Part shown: positions 21,366 to 33,155 of the stretch, piece by piece
Numbering within the stretch: the stretch's first letter is position 1
Layout of the letters: the number at the start of each line of letters is the position of its first letter
Program-made: the position numbers and the translations under genes
DNA from: Rhodocollybia butyracea
Lineage: Eukaryota > Basidiomycota > Agaricomycetes > Agaricales > Omphalotaceae
Direction of reading: 5' to 3'
DNA: 64,000 nucleotides
NCBI GenBank assembly: GCA_015501585.1
Contig: JADNRY010000141.1
Location: forward strand, 1 to 64,000
The notes under the pieces: model-generated
What the model was told of the DNA's origin: nothing
Databases searched by the model: none
What the model saw: only the letters and a program-made list of their open reading frames with translations

Positions 21366-24330
21366 ATGCCTCCCAGAACTCGTCAACAACTCCGAGCTAC
21401 ACGCTCAAACACCAAAGCAACTGGCCTTGTTTCTCTGTCTACAGTCAACCTTCGACGCGGGAAACGCAAGATGCGTTCTGAAGCTGATGGAAAAGAGGCT
21501 GACCGTCCGACGAAGATTCGGAAAAAGAACGATAAACGATCTGCAAAGGTATGCTTTCTTTCCCTTATATTTTCAGATATGGTTTAGTCATAATTTTTCT
21601 AGCTCATCGCAGAAGAAGACTCTGCCAGTCGAGCTCCGGGTACTCCTTCCCCCGCCGTAGAACCTGATCCTCCTATTACGCTGCCGACAAATTGGGAAGA
21701 AGAGGACGATGGTCTTTCTGCTGCTATATTAGCCAGGGATTACGAGTTAGTCCGCGACTTGTACGATCGCTATGTGAAATCTTTCGACAAAGACTCCCCA
21801 ACGCTCTATAAGATTCTTAAATCGTTCGATCGTGAGGCCCATGTCTTACTTCGACGATTGCCAAACCCGCCTGCCATAGACGATGATGACAAGGAGCTGA
21901 GTCCCTCTGCTTCGCAGGCTATCATCGACTTCGACGAAGAAGCTTTCCTGGGCATTATGATCCATACCGCTTACTTACTTTGGACTCTTCTCACTGGCAT
22001 GTTGCCAGAAACATGTGTGTGGTACACCGAGCGGTTCGGGAAGGATGAGATTCCATTTAATCAGTCGGCTTCGGAAGATGAGATTCCATTTAATCAGTGG
22101 GTAAACGAGTACAGGGTCGAGCAAGAGAAGTCTGTCGAGGAAAAGAGGCTCAACAATAATTTCGCCAAGAACAGTAGTGTAGGGAAGTCTGACGCAGTCG
22201 ATGAAGATTCTTCTCCCGCCATGGCGATGCAAGACAAGCAGACAGCTGAAGCCTGTGACGCATATGTGACGCAGCCGGAGGCATCTTTGCCGGCCCATTT
22301 TGTTACTCAAGGGAACACAGTCCGCTTGGTGGACTACCCTAGCTCGGAGTGCGACGACGAGGCACCGCCGGTTAGTTCACGCAGCATTCGAGCTGCCAAG
22401 CTCCACGCTCTGGCCGCTACAAAATCAGCTGGTCCTCCGGCGCAAGAACGTTCTCCAGAGCGACTGCAATCGAACTATAGTCTACGCGGCCGCCGCCTTT
22501 CCGAAAGGGTGGCTGTTGAGGCAGCCCAAATCGACACAGAAGACAGTCTTGATGATGAGGATTACATCGACGGCAATGTCAACGGCAAGGACAACGTCGG
22601 CGACGGTGACAACAGCGACAACGACAGCGCCAACGCCAGTAACGACAAAGAAGAGATTCAGGAGAAGCATCGAAAACGTCGACGGAGGACAAAGGGGAAA
22701 GCACTAACCCCCGACGCTCCGGAGGACAGGGAAGAATTAAATGGAACTCATGGCGGTCGGGGTCCTCTACCTCGAGAAGCAAAGGCTCGTCTGGATGCGC
22801 TAATGGCAAAGCTAGAGGAGGATGTCGACGCCATTGCTCAGGAATTTGGCAAACCACCAGAAATGTGTTTCAAATACATCGATGGCGGGGATGGGTCTCC
22901 GACGCGTTCAGTGACCTACTGGAACATCTGGCAACAGTGGTATGGTGTTCACGGTCAACGAAAGAAGCCCCAGAACAGTACGTGATTTCTTTTGATGCAA
23001 TCTCTGTTGCTCATTTCTCTCAGTGCCGGTTTCTGAATGGACTGGAGTGGTTCGTAATGAATTGGAGACCTTCCTCCACTCCAAGCTATCGGACGAAGAT
23101 TTCGATAAACCGGAAGCGCGTGAGCGGGCTCTGGAAGAACAAACCAACTGGTTTTGGGAGCATCACGACGCGCTCATTGGCGAGACTATTGCTAGAGGAA
23201 AGGGTAACGGGATGGTTACCAAGATTCTCCGGCCAATCGTACAAATGGTGAGCGCTTTATTTTTGTGTTTATTGTTGTTCTGACATGTACATCTAGGCAA
23301 ATCGTGTCTATCGCGAGACCGGATTTCATATCGGTGGTTACGCCTGGCATCCAGACGCCGGATCTCACATCTTTGTTGGGACCCAGACTCTCCAGAAGGT
23401 CAAAGCTACTAACAGCACACAGATGTTAAGTCAAGCGGATGATATCGGTCTACAGATCGCGTATGTTTGTTTCGTCTTCTCTAGTCCCTAATTCTCATTA
23501 GTTTCTATTATTAGAGTTGCAAAACTGGTTGAGCGCAAAGTGGATTCCGAACTCGCGGAGCTCTATCGTCACTGCATTGCGAAGAAGGAACCCAGAGATC
23601 GCCACCGTTCTATGATACCACGCATCTTCACCTATGATCTTAGTACGCTGTCTCATTGCTACTGAAACTGAATCTAAATGTGGTTTTAGATCGTATTTTC
23701 GAGGAGGGTGATGTCCCAAAGCTGAACTTCGCAAATTTTGTGGAGTCGGCGTGGAAACATCAAGTTCGTGTGACGAACTGGCCAGCCGGTGTAGCGTTCT
23801 TGCACGTTGGTGTTAGGACAAAGAAGGGGTTTGTGACCGGTGTCTCTGCGCTCAACAAATACAAGGCCAGTGACTTGACGAAGATATGTGGACCGCGTAT
23901 GGAGCAAATACAACAGGCTGTCAACGGCAAGGAAGTCGATGAAGATCTTCATTACTTTGAGATTGAACGTTGGACTGATGGTATGTGTTCGTGTTTATTG
24001 TTCTTTTGATTCATACTGAAACATTTTTCAGAGGAGAGAGCATTGTCAAAAGACCAGTGGTCCACAATTCCGGTAGTTTCTGATACTGCGAACAACACTG
24101 TTGTCTCGGTAGCCCACTCGTTGTTATATCGTATGTTTGTAGCTGATGTAGATAAGGAAGGAGGCATTACAAAAGATACCGTTGTGTCTCTCTTCGCCGA
24201 TGACTCTGATGATGATGATCTGCCGGGTGGCCGCATTGATTCCCGCCTGTCTCGTGAGAGCAGTGAGCGGGGTCGATCTGCACTTGCGGAACCTCTGAAG
24301 AGTCGCGCTGGGCGGCCAGTTGTTGTTTAA
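21366..24330 (+). CDS. KDZ companion protein, 887 residues, unknown function
   Basis: Seven exons join without a break: 21366-21548, 21603-22977, 23024-23247, 23297-23460, 23515-23642, 23690-23980, 24032-24330; 2664 coding bases. The start MPPRTRQQLR is basic, and the first 60 residues look like a nuclear or DNA-binding tail. Residues about 250-350 are acidic and low-complexity (a DNDSANASND-like run), followed by a KHRKRRRRTKGK basic patch. The block YWNIWQQWYGVHG (about 515) recalls an HMG-like helix but is unproven. It ends in an acidic DDSDDDDLP stretch and RAGRP. No known catalytic motif. Intact reading contrasts with the broken transposase, so this gene may still be made. Confidence 0.8.
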
Positions 24331-24419
24331 AAATATCTGCCTGTTTGTATTATAGCTATATGTATTTTGGTACTGAATAGGATGTGTTTCATTCACGTCC
24401 CAGTAATTCATGGGCGTTA

Positions 24420-25464
24420 AAAATTGAACTTGGGTGTCAAGTCTTGCAACAGCAAGTTCAGTGTCTGGTATTCCCGAGTCTGGTAATGCCGAGTCTGGTA
24501 ATGCCGAGTCTGGTAATACCGACTCTGGTAATACCGACTCTGGTAATACCGACTCTGGTAATACCGGCTCCAGTAATACCGACTCTGGTAATACCAGTGT
24601 AGGAGTTGCTTTGAGCTACCAATGGAAAGATATTATGAACATTCTTGTATTCTTTACCTTACTTAGTATTCTTTATCTTTGAATTTGTAATTTAACTTAG
24701 TATCAAAGAGGAGTTATGAATATTTTAAATAAGAGGGAGTTCTTGTTAGAACAGCTCAGCTGTGGTGCATTCAATTTCACTCCCAGGGCATTCCATTTTC
24801 ATTACTTGTTGGTGTTTGTGAGGACAAGTATCCATCCAGTGACCTTGCTCCAAGATTTTTCTGTCTCTGTCTTGATTATTGCAACCCTGTAAGCACAATA
24901 GAAATGCAGCAGTATGTGTTATAATCAGTCAGTTCCTCCCATAAATAGAGTGGTATCTCTCATTGGCAGTGGTTGAACGGTGAGTGTACAAATCCCCACT
25001 TGCATGGTATCAAAGTATCAAAGAGTGAGACTTGTGAGGGAGGCTCCAGGAGGACCAGAAAAAAATGGACCTGGTAGTACCAAGTCTGTAATGAAGGCAG
25101 TGTTATCTCAGAAGTAAAGAGTCTAACCTGGGTCTAAGTGTGAGCCTACTGCATAGTATGATACAGGAGGTGACTAGTGGGGCAGGCGCTGGGGCAAGAA
25201 CAGGGGTTTTGAAAATTAGAGTTGGTATTACCAACTTGGTAATACCAGACCAGGACCCCAGACACTTGAACTTTGGGAATACCAGACCTGGCACTACCAG
25301 ACACTGGTAATGCCGGATTGGTAATACCAGGGTTGGTAAATGCCGGGTACTGGCTGCCCCTGGGGGTCAACTTTTGGTGAATAGTTGGCCCTAACTAGGG
25401 ACAAAGTAAGGGGTGACTGAAGTGGGGAAATGTCCCTCAATGTGGCCTGGAATATTGTTACTCC
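24420..25464 (-). repeat. Right terminal region of the KDZ transposon
   Basis: Inverted partner of 11854-12660. It is longer because the middle part carries extra sequence. The outer 230 bases are nearly identical to the left end. Confidence 0.85.
24474..24598. repeat. Right subterminal 15-bp array
   Basis: About nine units such as CTGGTAATACCGACT with 15-bp period, the counterpart of 12488-12612. The phase and spacer letters differ from the left array, but the GGTAATACC core is kept. Confidence 0.78.
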
Positions 25465-25479
25465 CCTGATAATACTATT

Positions 25480-27420
25480 GAAGAAACGCGGCATCAACTC
25501 TGCTGCTCGCTTATCTACCCCAGACGAGGACGGGAAGAACCCATTGTAATCTGGATCGCAACACCACCAGCCCCTAGAACGCCCGTGGTCCGTGACGCTT
25601 CGCCCGACATTCTCTTTATTCTCACGGACTATAAAGTCGAGGGTGCTGTTGTCAAATCGGGTCCGGCTCTTATGCGCGTCACTGCCAAAAGCAACCCAAC
25701 CCGCTATGTCCGTAGCTCATTCACAGCCGCACTGGAAATGCCTATTGCTACGAGGGAATGGGAGGAAGTGGATGCCCAGGGTACCGTTTCCTTCAATGAG
25801 AGCGAGTCAGCACGGCGAGCCTAGTCCCGGGGTTCTCGCCGTTAGTAACAAGCATGTCTTCTGCATAGATACGAACGTGGACTACTAGTTCATATGCACT
25901 GGCGCGCCTCACCAACGGTTCCAGTCTGGATTCCATCGATTCTAGCTTCTTAATCCCTTCGTCGCCAAGAGCGTCGCTGAGGCCGTCCGCTTGGCTATAG
26001 AAATTGCGCAATTGGAAGCGAAGCCGAGGAGCGAGAACCGGGAGTAGGCGGAGGAGGACGGGAATGCCTTGGGATTAAGGAAGATCAGTTGAAGAAGGCG
26101 TTTTTCAAGGGGGTCAATACTCAATGGAACGATATTGCGCGCGGAACTATCGTCGTCGACTGGGCACCTAGCACTTCCATCGACGTCGACGATCGCCATT
26201 ACACTCGGGACATCGCCACGGTCGAGCTTGATTCGTAGAAGTTCAAGGATAGCTTCCAGGGTAATACGTCGATCTTGGTGCGTTTTCTCTCATGCATATC
26301 TATTTCGTTTAATAAAATAACCTTCAGGGAAAACAAATTTACCTCACACGAACTCAACTAACACTTCCAATCACTCCGGAATCAAGTCCTCCAATCGTCT
26401 GCTTAGGATCCAGGGTACTCTTATGTGCGAGTTCCTAGCTTCTCCCGACTGTTACGACGAGATCGTGGATCCCATTTACATCGTCGGGAAGGACGACAGC
26501 ACCACTGACTTTGCGGCGGGACGCTATTTCAGACTGGAGGCTTATCTTTGCAAAGGTGACTCGGCACGTATGGCACTCCTGCGTGGTGGTCCATCGAGTA
26601 ACTCAAAGGCCATTATCCCCATGCTGATTTCGATCTCATGACCTTCTACGGCTGAACGCTAACACTACTGTTGCAAGCATGATGGGTCCGTTCTTTCGAA
26701 TCAGCGTTGTTGAGTTATACCATATACGCCCATTATCGACACAGAAATATTCCATTGTGCCAAACGTTATCCTTAAGTAATGTAGAAAAATAGATGTTTG
26801 ATCGCAGGTGAACGCCCACTGGAGCTGGAAGGAGTTACAGCCCAATGGGAATGAATACTCAGTAGATATTTGAATGACCATCAATTGTTCTATTAAGCAC
26901 GATAGCCCAGCACTTTCATCAGTCAAATCCATACCTATTCAAGTCAAAGTGAATGATTCTACACATCCGAGTGGCCTGTCTACCGGGGTTCTGTGAGTAT
27001 TTGTGCCAGAGGTTTACCGGTGCAAGATTGGCGAGAACCGCCTCGGAAGTGAGTAAGGAGAGGGGTTTCTCTTTTTTTTGGATCGGCTGTGGACACTTGG
27101 GTTGTGGTACTGATCAGCGAAGGTGCCTATTCTACTGTCCTAGGGCCATTAGCATTTGACGTAACCGCTCACTGCAGTGGATTGCCTCCATCAAAGCTTG
27201 TGTATCATGTCTACCTTCTCTGAACTAGTTCTATGCATCAATGCTGGATCTCGGATTAAAGGTGAACCTACAATCGGAGATTTATATCATGAGGTCGTTG
27301 ATTCGTTGATTCGTTAGGAAGAATTATGGTTGGGGTAGCTGTGGCTCTAATGTCAGAGGAATGAAGAGAGTGAGTCGGACTGCAATTAGTAATTACATTA
27401 GATTAGATACTGTATACTCC
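25480..27420 (+). pseudogene. Pseudogene copy 1 of an unknown family
   Basis: Broken coding sequence, colinear over most of its length with 38800-41200. Shared blocks include a leader TCTACCCCAGACGAGGACGG-like stretch near 25515, a reading like ALMRV.AK.NPTRYV near 25660, the segment 26080-26270, and 26420-26540 with IYIVGKDDSTTDF. Stops and frameshifts are frequent in both copies, and no domain is recognised. The last part, 27170-27400, matches 40640-40925 in inverted orientation. The KDZ transposon inserted just upstream (25464). Confidence 0.6.
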
Positions 27421-27439
27421 TGCAGGACAGCGTGTTATA

Positions 27440-27800
27440 TAGATCGGTTATAGAACACTGGTTTTTGCCAGATCTTCCTCCTAGTCTTCGGCCCTCTTAG
27501 GAGGCACCTGCAACTCTAACCACTTCAACACCAGGAAATGCAGACCCAGAACAATGTCTTCAAATGACGGAAAAGCTGGAAGTATGTCATTCAACAGTGG
27601 GAGAAAAATTAAAATACTACCTGCCGCACAACTTTGGCTTCGCACCACACCGTACAACCATTTATCTATCAAGATTGGTTGTGAGATGAAGGGAATCATC
27701 CAAACGGATAGGGGTACAGAGATCAACGGGCATGAGCAAGTGATGACTTGCAAAAGTGATCCCCGCGGGAGACATTCAGATCAGAGACAAAGCAAGAGCT
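27440..27800 (-). pseudogene. F-box/LRR protein C-terminal fragment
   Basis: The minus-strand reading contains FEDIVLG...VLKWLELQVPPKR, closely matching LEDIILG...ALKWLELHVTTKR at the end of the F-box gene at 43279-44479. The frame is not continuous, and the F-box half is missing. It is a fragment of a paralogue. Confidence 0.7.
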
Positions 27801-28424
27801 GGGACTGTCTCATATGACTAGAGTTGAGTTCTTAGCTTTATCTCCTAGTCTGTGAATTAAGTTCCTTAATTCTCCTTACTGTTGCCAAGACTGTTGCAAA
27901 GGTCATTGTAAAAAGTAGGGAAGAAGTGCGTGGTTAAGAAAGATCTGACTACAGTTGAATGCCTCGGAGTTGGCTCGGAGTGTGCGCATCAGTTCTCAGC
28001 GTACTTTCAGTGATGTAGTTTCTTTAGTATAATCAAACTTTGGAGAAATGAATCATACCCGATCACAATTGTGCTGATGATGTGCTCTCCTGTCCTTCCT
28101 GAGAGCTGATAGGAGAGAAAATTGCAGTAGGGTCGTTGCCGTACTTCATCCAAAATATCTGAATGGCATCTACTATTTAGTATTTACATCGCCACTTTCC
28201 ATGGTCATGCCCTCACTACTGGTGTTCACACAATGGAATAAGTAAGTATATTGAACAAGATATTGAACTTTGAATTTGGACCCCTTTCGAAGATTCTGAC
28301 CCCCCCTTTTGGTTTAATGAGGACATCTATGCTTAGCAAGATCCTAAGCTGTACTGATATGATGCATATGATGGGATTATGAGGTCTCAGGGGTCAGTGG
28401 TAGAGCAAGCTAGAGCTCTCTGAG
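27801..28424. other. No gene recognised
   Basis: No coding signal is seen. The stretch serves as the upstream region of the membrane protein gene at 28492. Confidence 0.4.
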
Positions 28425-28431
28425 TATAAAA
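28425..28431 (+). promoter_or_regulatory. TATA box
   Basis: TATAAAA lies 61-67 bases upstream of the ATG at 28492, a fitting distance for a fungal core promoter. Confidence 0.6.
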
Positions 28432-28491
28432 CCTAAAGGTGTCACATCATTGCTCCAGCAGTCTGCAGAACATATTGGTTGGTTTCCCCGT

Positions 28492-29716
28492 ATGACGCCA
28501 GCAGAACAACAGCAAATTGTGAGCTATGGGTTCAATGCATATCTCAGTATAATTGACCTCTCAATTGATGTGATTGGTTGTGGTGGGTATTGACTCGACC
28601 TAGTTGACTCGGAGTTGGGACACTCATATTATCCCATATAGCATCTGGTCTAGTGGGGATACTGATTGCTATACATCTATTACAGTAAGTGTCTGCAGTA
28701 AATATCAATCTTGCCAAGTGACTAGTAACCTCCTTCCAGCATCAGAAGCTTGAGAGAACCAAAAGCATTCCAACTTCTCTTTTGTACAATTATTACGCTT
28801 ATCATGACTGGGAGGCTCATCACCGAGGTCATTCTTGTGCTTGCAGGTGCCTCATTTGAGTCCACCATTGAGGACACAATTCCTGCCACTCTCATTATTA
28901 ATGACATATCAGTAGTTTTGGACTCAGTTATGGTGAAACTTATGCACTGCTATAAGCTGTAGGCCAGTCATCTTACTTTGCTTGAAGATTTTAACCGGCG
29001 ACTTGTTGATCAGCTGGAGAGCCTGGGTCTTATTGCCTCATGACACATTTTGGCGGTTTGTGCTGGCAACCATCACAATCGGTGACATAGGTAAGCATTA
29101 CAAATTTATAATTACCATTGCGCTCATGACCAATTTGGATGTAGGGATCAACATCGCAGACGGGATTTTTGACATTTTTTGCATGATGGCAATGCTGGAT
29201 GGGTCACCTCCTTTCCTGGACCTTGTTGCATTAGGTTTTTCATTGGTAGTAAATTTGACAGCAACAGCATTGATTGGCTGGAAAGCTTGGTAAAAGAAAT
29301 TTAGTACCACCTGCAACATGTGTTTGATTTTGTAAATCTTAGGGTTCATCACCAAGCAATGAGAGATGCTGCAATGGGGAAGAAAAGTGGCGTTCAGAAG
29401 ATTCTACTTCTTTTTGTGGAATCTGGGGCATTTTTTCTCATTTTACAGTTATTTACATGGATTTCGATGAGAATATTCACACTTGTTCCTCTTGGTCAGC
29501 CCTCTGCATTGCTTAGTACAATAAGCTCAAACTTGTGGTATACTTCTGCAGTAAGTCCCTAGTGCATTTTCATTACTTATCATTTATCCTCAACTTACTA
29601 AAGATCTTCAGGGTCTTTATCCGATTGCCATGATCATTCTGATCCATTCAGAAAACTCACCTATCACAGAAACATTCCATTTCACATCTCAACTTGCGCC
29701 GCTCAATGTCCCATAG
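28492..29716 (+). CDS. Seven-helix integral membrane protein
   Basis: Seven exons keep one frame: 28492-28582, 28642-28684, 28740-28932, 28988-29090, 29145-29289, 29343-29550, 29612-29716; 888 bases, 295 residues. Hydrophobic segments fit about seven membrane spans. Diagnostic blocks are TGDLLISWRAWVLLPHD, GINIADGIFD, NLTATALIGWKAW and a final ILIHSENSPITETFHF, a layout seen in a large mushroom-specific membrane family that resembles GPCRs. Ligand and partners are unknown. A TATA box stands 61 bases upstream. No lesion was found, so it is likely a working gene. The family has no established function. Confidence 0.8.
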
Positions 29717-29988
29717 AGAAAGGCCAGTAGTTGCTATATAACTGAAAATTCCACGTTTATACCGCTCAGGAATATAAGTACAATCTTGTCCCGTGTAAGA
29801 TAACTGTAGGAGACTAAGGGAGTTTCCTTTATTATCGGTTCTTATCTAAAAATTACTTGTACTTGTAGCTACTTGTGTATGTGAGCTACCTGAGCTCAGA
29901 CGTTTACTCCAATAAGTATTCGTTCTGAAGTTAGCTCTTCTTTTCTTCTAGTTATATATTAGTTTACTTACTCACATCCTGTATTAGC

Positions 29989-30707
29989 GGCACATACATT
30001 TTGCCGTGCAGCCGGTGCGTGCAAGTGCAAGTGCATGCGCGTCAACTGGGCCAAGTCCACTTTGTTGTGTAAAGTTATTTCTACTATAGAATTTACTAGC
30101 CTTTCTTGAGCCTTTCTTTTATTTCTGTCCCCAAAGCTGCAACTTGGATTGTACACTTAAAGATAAGTAGTGTAAGTATTATCAACATGAGTAAATTGAC
30201 CTGCACTAGGCACATAGGAGGCTGCCTGATAAGGCAGATTAGTATAGAGGTGTACAGGTGTATGTACAGGTTCCAATGTCTAAAAAAAACACAAACATTG
30301 CTGAAAAGACCCACAACATTTGCACGCACGCACCATCACTTGCACGCATCCGCCATCACTTGCACGCACCTGCCATCATCATTTTGCGGGTGCGTGCAAG
30401 TGATGCGGGGTGCGTGCATAGTGCGTGCAAGGATGCGTGCAAGTGGTGCCGGGTGCGTGCCGGTGCGTGCAAGTGATGTGTGATGCGTCTAATGATTGTG
30501 TATCCAAGACTCGATATTACTACTAATTAGGTCGAGTTTGTGTAGAATTACCTCTTTGGGTCAATTGGCCAAAAGTTCATTAATATGAAGTTGATAATGT
30601 TAGTATATGTTACAAAAAATACATATTTTGGGCTGAAAAAAATTATATATGTGCACGCACCATACAACACGCACCACGCACCGGCTGCACGGCAAAATCA
30701 CCTAGCC
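29989..30707. mobile_element. 719-bp MITE with GTGCGTGCAAGTG repeats
   Basis: The ends form a 31-bp inverted repeat with a mismatched patch: GGC, six variable bases, then ATTTTGCCGTGCAGCCGGTG. The shared flank CCTGTATTAGC (11 bp, 29978-29988 and 30708-30718) is a target duplication. Length and long duplication point to a Mutator-like class. Inside, a minisatellite of TGCACGCACC/GTGCGTGCAAGTG units (30310-30490) reads in both orientations, giving a fold-back. No coding capacity. Confidence 0.75.
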
Positions 30708-30718
30708 CCTGTATTAGC

Positions 30719-31326
30719 TACCTTGTTTACTTTACAGGTATAATGAGACGTTTACTCCGATAAGTAATAAGTAATGCTGAGCTACTTTGTTCAAGTACTT
30801 TACAGCATGAAATCTACTCAAGGGGGTCCAAAAAAAAAAAAAAAAAAAAAAAATTCCATACTGGGTTGAAAAAAAATCTTAACCTCCACCTCCACGCTGG
30901 GTCCAAATCACCATAAAGGCCTCAAAACGACTTCAAGGCATAACTGCGGCACGAAGAGGCCCTCTGGAAGCATGTGCCTACCCAGCGTGGGTATGATTGA
31001 AATTCTGCAAGTCACGGATCCTGGAAGGCACACCTGATTTGAACATAAAAGTAGATTTCCGTGAGTGTCGCCACAGATATCATGATACAGCAGTGTTCGG
31101 CGCATTAAACTTGATTGAGCGCGAGCGTTCACGTGAGAAAAAGACGCTTCTAACAACATCTTACACCAGGATTCAACTCTTGCACCGCGCCCATGGGCTT
31201 TCTCCTTGACCTTCTATGCTTCGAGCTGTCTGTTCAGAATCTTCACGGTGACAGATACTGATATTCAACCATTCACTGACGCCACTATAATCAGTTCGGG
31301 CCGCCAATTATTTGAGCGTCTACTTC
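30719..31326. other. No gene recognised; poly-A run
   Basis: Contains an uninterrupted A run at about 30829-30852 and an imperfect palindrome around CCCAGCGTGGG (30890-30990). The rest is the upstream region of the MFS gene. Confidence 0.4.
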
Positions 31327-32454
31327 ATGTCTCCCCTCATGTCTGAACACAAGCCTTTGTTGTTCAGAAGTCCTATTTCCCCAGAAACACATCCTGGGCC
31401 TCATGAAATCTCTAAATCCATGCGATATGGTATCCTAGCTGGTGTCTGGATCGCTGCCTTTATTTCAGCAATCTTTCAGTATGTCACTACTCTTTTGCTA
31501 CTCCAATTCTGAAAGAGATTTCAGCTAAATGACCATCTTCAGTCTGTGAATAGTGAGTAAGCTGTGAATTAATAGCAAGTAAGCTGTGACACTTAAAGTG
31601 ACAAGAAACTGAATTTGTTTTATAGTGACGCTGGTTCCAACTAGTGTGTACAATAAACACATACTGTTGTTACAATCAATCGATTGAACATTTCTTAGTG
31701 CTGCCGTCAATATCCTCTGAATTCAAGAAATCGCATCAGGCGAGTTGGCTAGGCACAGCGTACGTGCCTCTCCTTTATGTATGGCGTCTATGAACCCATT
31801 AATCATGTCAGTTACCTCCTCGCCACCGCTACTATGGGTCGCCAAGAAGTGCAACTTTTTGATAAATCGCTTATAACTTTGCGGCGACTCAATATCTCAA
31901 AATTCTGAATAGATAGATCGATTTGTAGTAGATAAAAACTCTTACCTTGAATTTCCTGTATTTTCAAAGCTTCTATTGCCTGCGTCGGGCAATGTCCGAG
32001 CAAAAGTTAAGAAGTGCAACTGGGCGCTTAGCAGCTAAAACTCTTGCCGGTTTTCGCAGGCTCTCACTCGTTATTTTGCTTCTTGTTTCACGAATACTGT
32101 ACGGATTCTCGTAGGAATTAAAACTTGGCCTGTTATTGGAATAGTAAATAACCCTCTGAAGTCATCTCAGCGGTCTCAATAGATATTCTATATGTTCCTG
32201 GCGATTGATGTAAAAATCATACTCACGATTCTGAACATTCTGTTCAGTATTCGAGCCCTGTTCGCAAAAGAATCAATCTGAGTAGATAAAATCATTATAA
32301 AGTATCTAAATATTGTTACAAAAAATCCTCAAATTTGTAGAGTGACGGGAACCAATGTTTTTAAGCAAGTTGCACTTCCTGACGGTGAGCACTTCTTGAC
32401 GGACCATAGTACATTCACTCCGTTATACGGATGCTTGGCAAATGTAATGGGAAG

Positions 32455-33155
32455 TAGAGATGTCCACGAGTCCAGGTCTCTACAGGTACTCGCAGGTAAG
32501 ATCCGTGGGAAAACCTGCGAGTATGTGACCCGCGGATCCCAGGATCCGTTTCCCACGGGTCCGGCGCAGGTCACAGGTCAGACTTTGGAGAATTTCAGCT
32601 GACTTGCAGGTACTTGCGGGTATTTTTATGACTTGTACAAGCAATGTAAACCCATACATTTGTTAATTAGTGCTCAAAATTTATAGTACAAGCAACAATA
32701 TTTGTCAGTTAACACTCAAAACTTACAGTAATTCATAGTATCATGTTTATTATAGTACTTATCAAGTACTGGCACATATGTTTGAGGTTGTAGACAGCTC
32801 ACGACGTTTGGCGCTAATTTAAGCGCCCCATCGCCGTGAGCTGTCTACAATGTAAAACCTTTCTGTCAGTACATATTTACTTCATAACTAAGTATGAAAT
32901 AATAGTAGACAATTACAGTACAATGTTTTATAAATGGTATGTATCATAAAACAGGTAAGTACTTTATTAATGATTATTAGTACACTCTTTGGCATAAATA
33001 CCTGCAGGTACTTGCGAACTCGCAGGTAATTTACCTGCGAGTCAAAGATCCGTTTCCCACGGAGCTTCCGCAGGTCACAAGTCAAGGCTTTTGGGCCACA
33101 GGTACTTGCGCGCCGGATCCAAGTATACTTGGATCCGGACTCGTGGACATCTCTA
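32455..33155. mobile_element. hAT-type MITE, 701 bp, in the MFS gene
   Basis: Perfect 19-bp inverted ends TAGAGATGTCCACGAGTCC. The 8-bp flank ATGGGAAG is present on both sides (32447-32454, 33156-33163) and is the host Met-Gly-Arg coding sequence. Eight-base duplications and TA-G-G ends are typical of hAT. Subterminal CCCACGGG/CAGGTCACAGGTC units lie at both ends. No transposase inside. Confidence 0.92.
32788..32850. repeat. 63-bp two-level hairpin inside the MITE
   Basis: Outer 16-bp perfect stem TTGTAGACAGCTCACG, plus an inner GGCGCT/AGCGCC stem around a 6-base loop. It may be a nested mini-element or a structural part of the MITE. Confidence 0.8.

Larger units (their letters stand above)
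11854..25464. mobile_element. KDZ-class DNA transposon, 13.6 kb
   Basis: Matching inverted ends run from GGAGTAGCAATA (11854) and its counterpart GGAGTAACAATA (reverse strand from 25464) inward for about 0.8-1 kb, nearly identical between 11878-12090 and 25424-25200. The interior holds a KDZ transposase gene (minus), a second minus-strand gene and a plus-strand gene, with mirror-image leader regions. KDZ (Kyakuja-Dileera-Zisupton) elements are a known large transposon class expanded in mushroom genomes. No target duplication could be matched next to the outermost repeats, so the exact ends remain uncertain by tens of bases. No TET/JBP oxygenase gene, a cargo known from some KDZ elements, was recognised. 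Confidence 0.85.

Noticed and set aside
22300..22857. Open frames antisense or frame-shifted to the companion gene
   Set aside because: They overlap a well-spliced seven-exon gene and have low-complexity composition; they are shadows.
24474..24598. Regular 15-bp repeats as a CRISPR-like array
   Set aside because: Units are contiguous without unique spacers, the organism is a eukaryote, and a matching array sits at the other transposon end.
12744..25464. TET/JBP oxygenase expected in some KDZ elements
   Set aside because: No H-x-D...H iron-binding pattern in a double-stranded beta-helix context was seen in any of the three genes.
31847..32385. Possible further MITE with AGAAGTGCAACT / AGTTGCACTTC ends inside the MFS gene
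   Set aside because: The inverted match is short, a third copy lies at 32008, and no target duplication was found.
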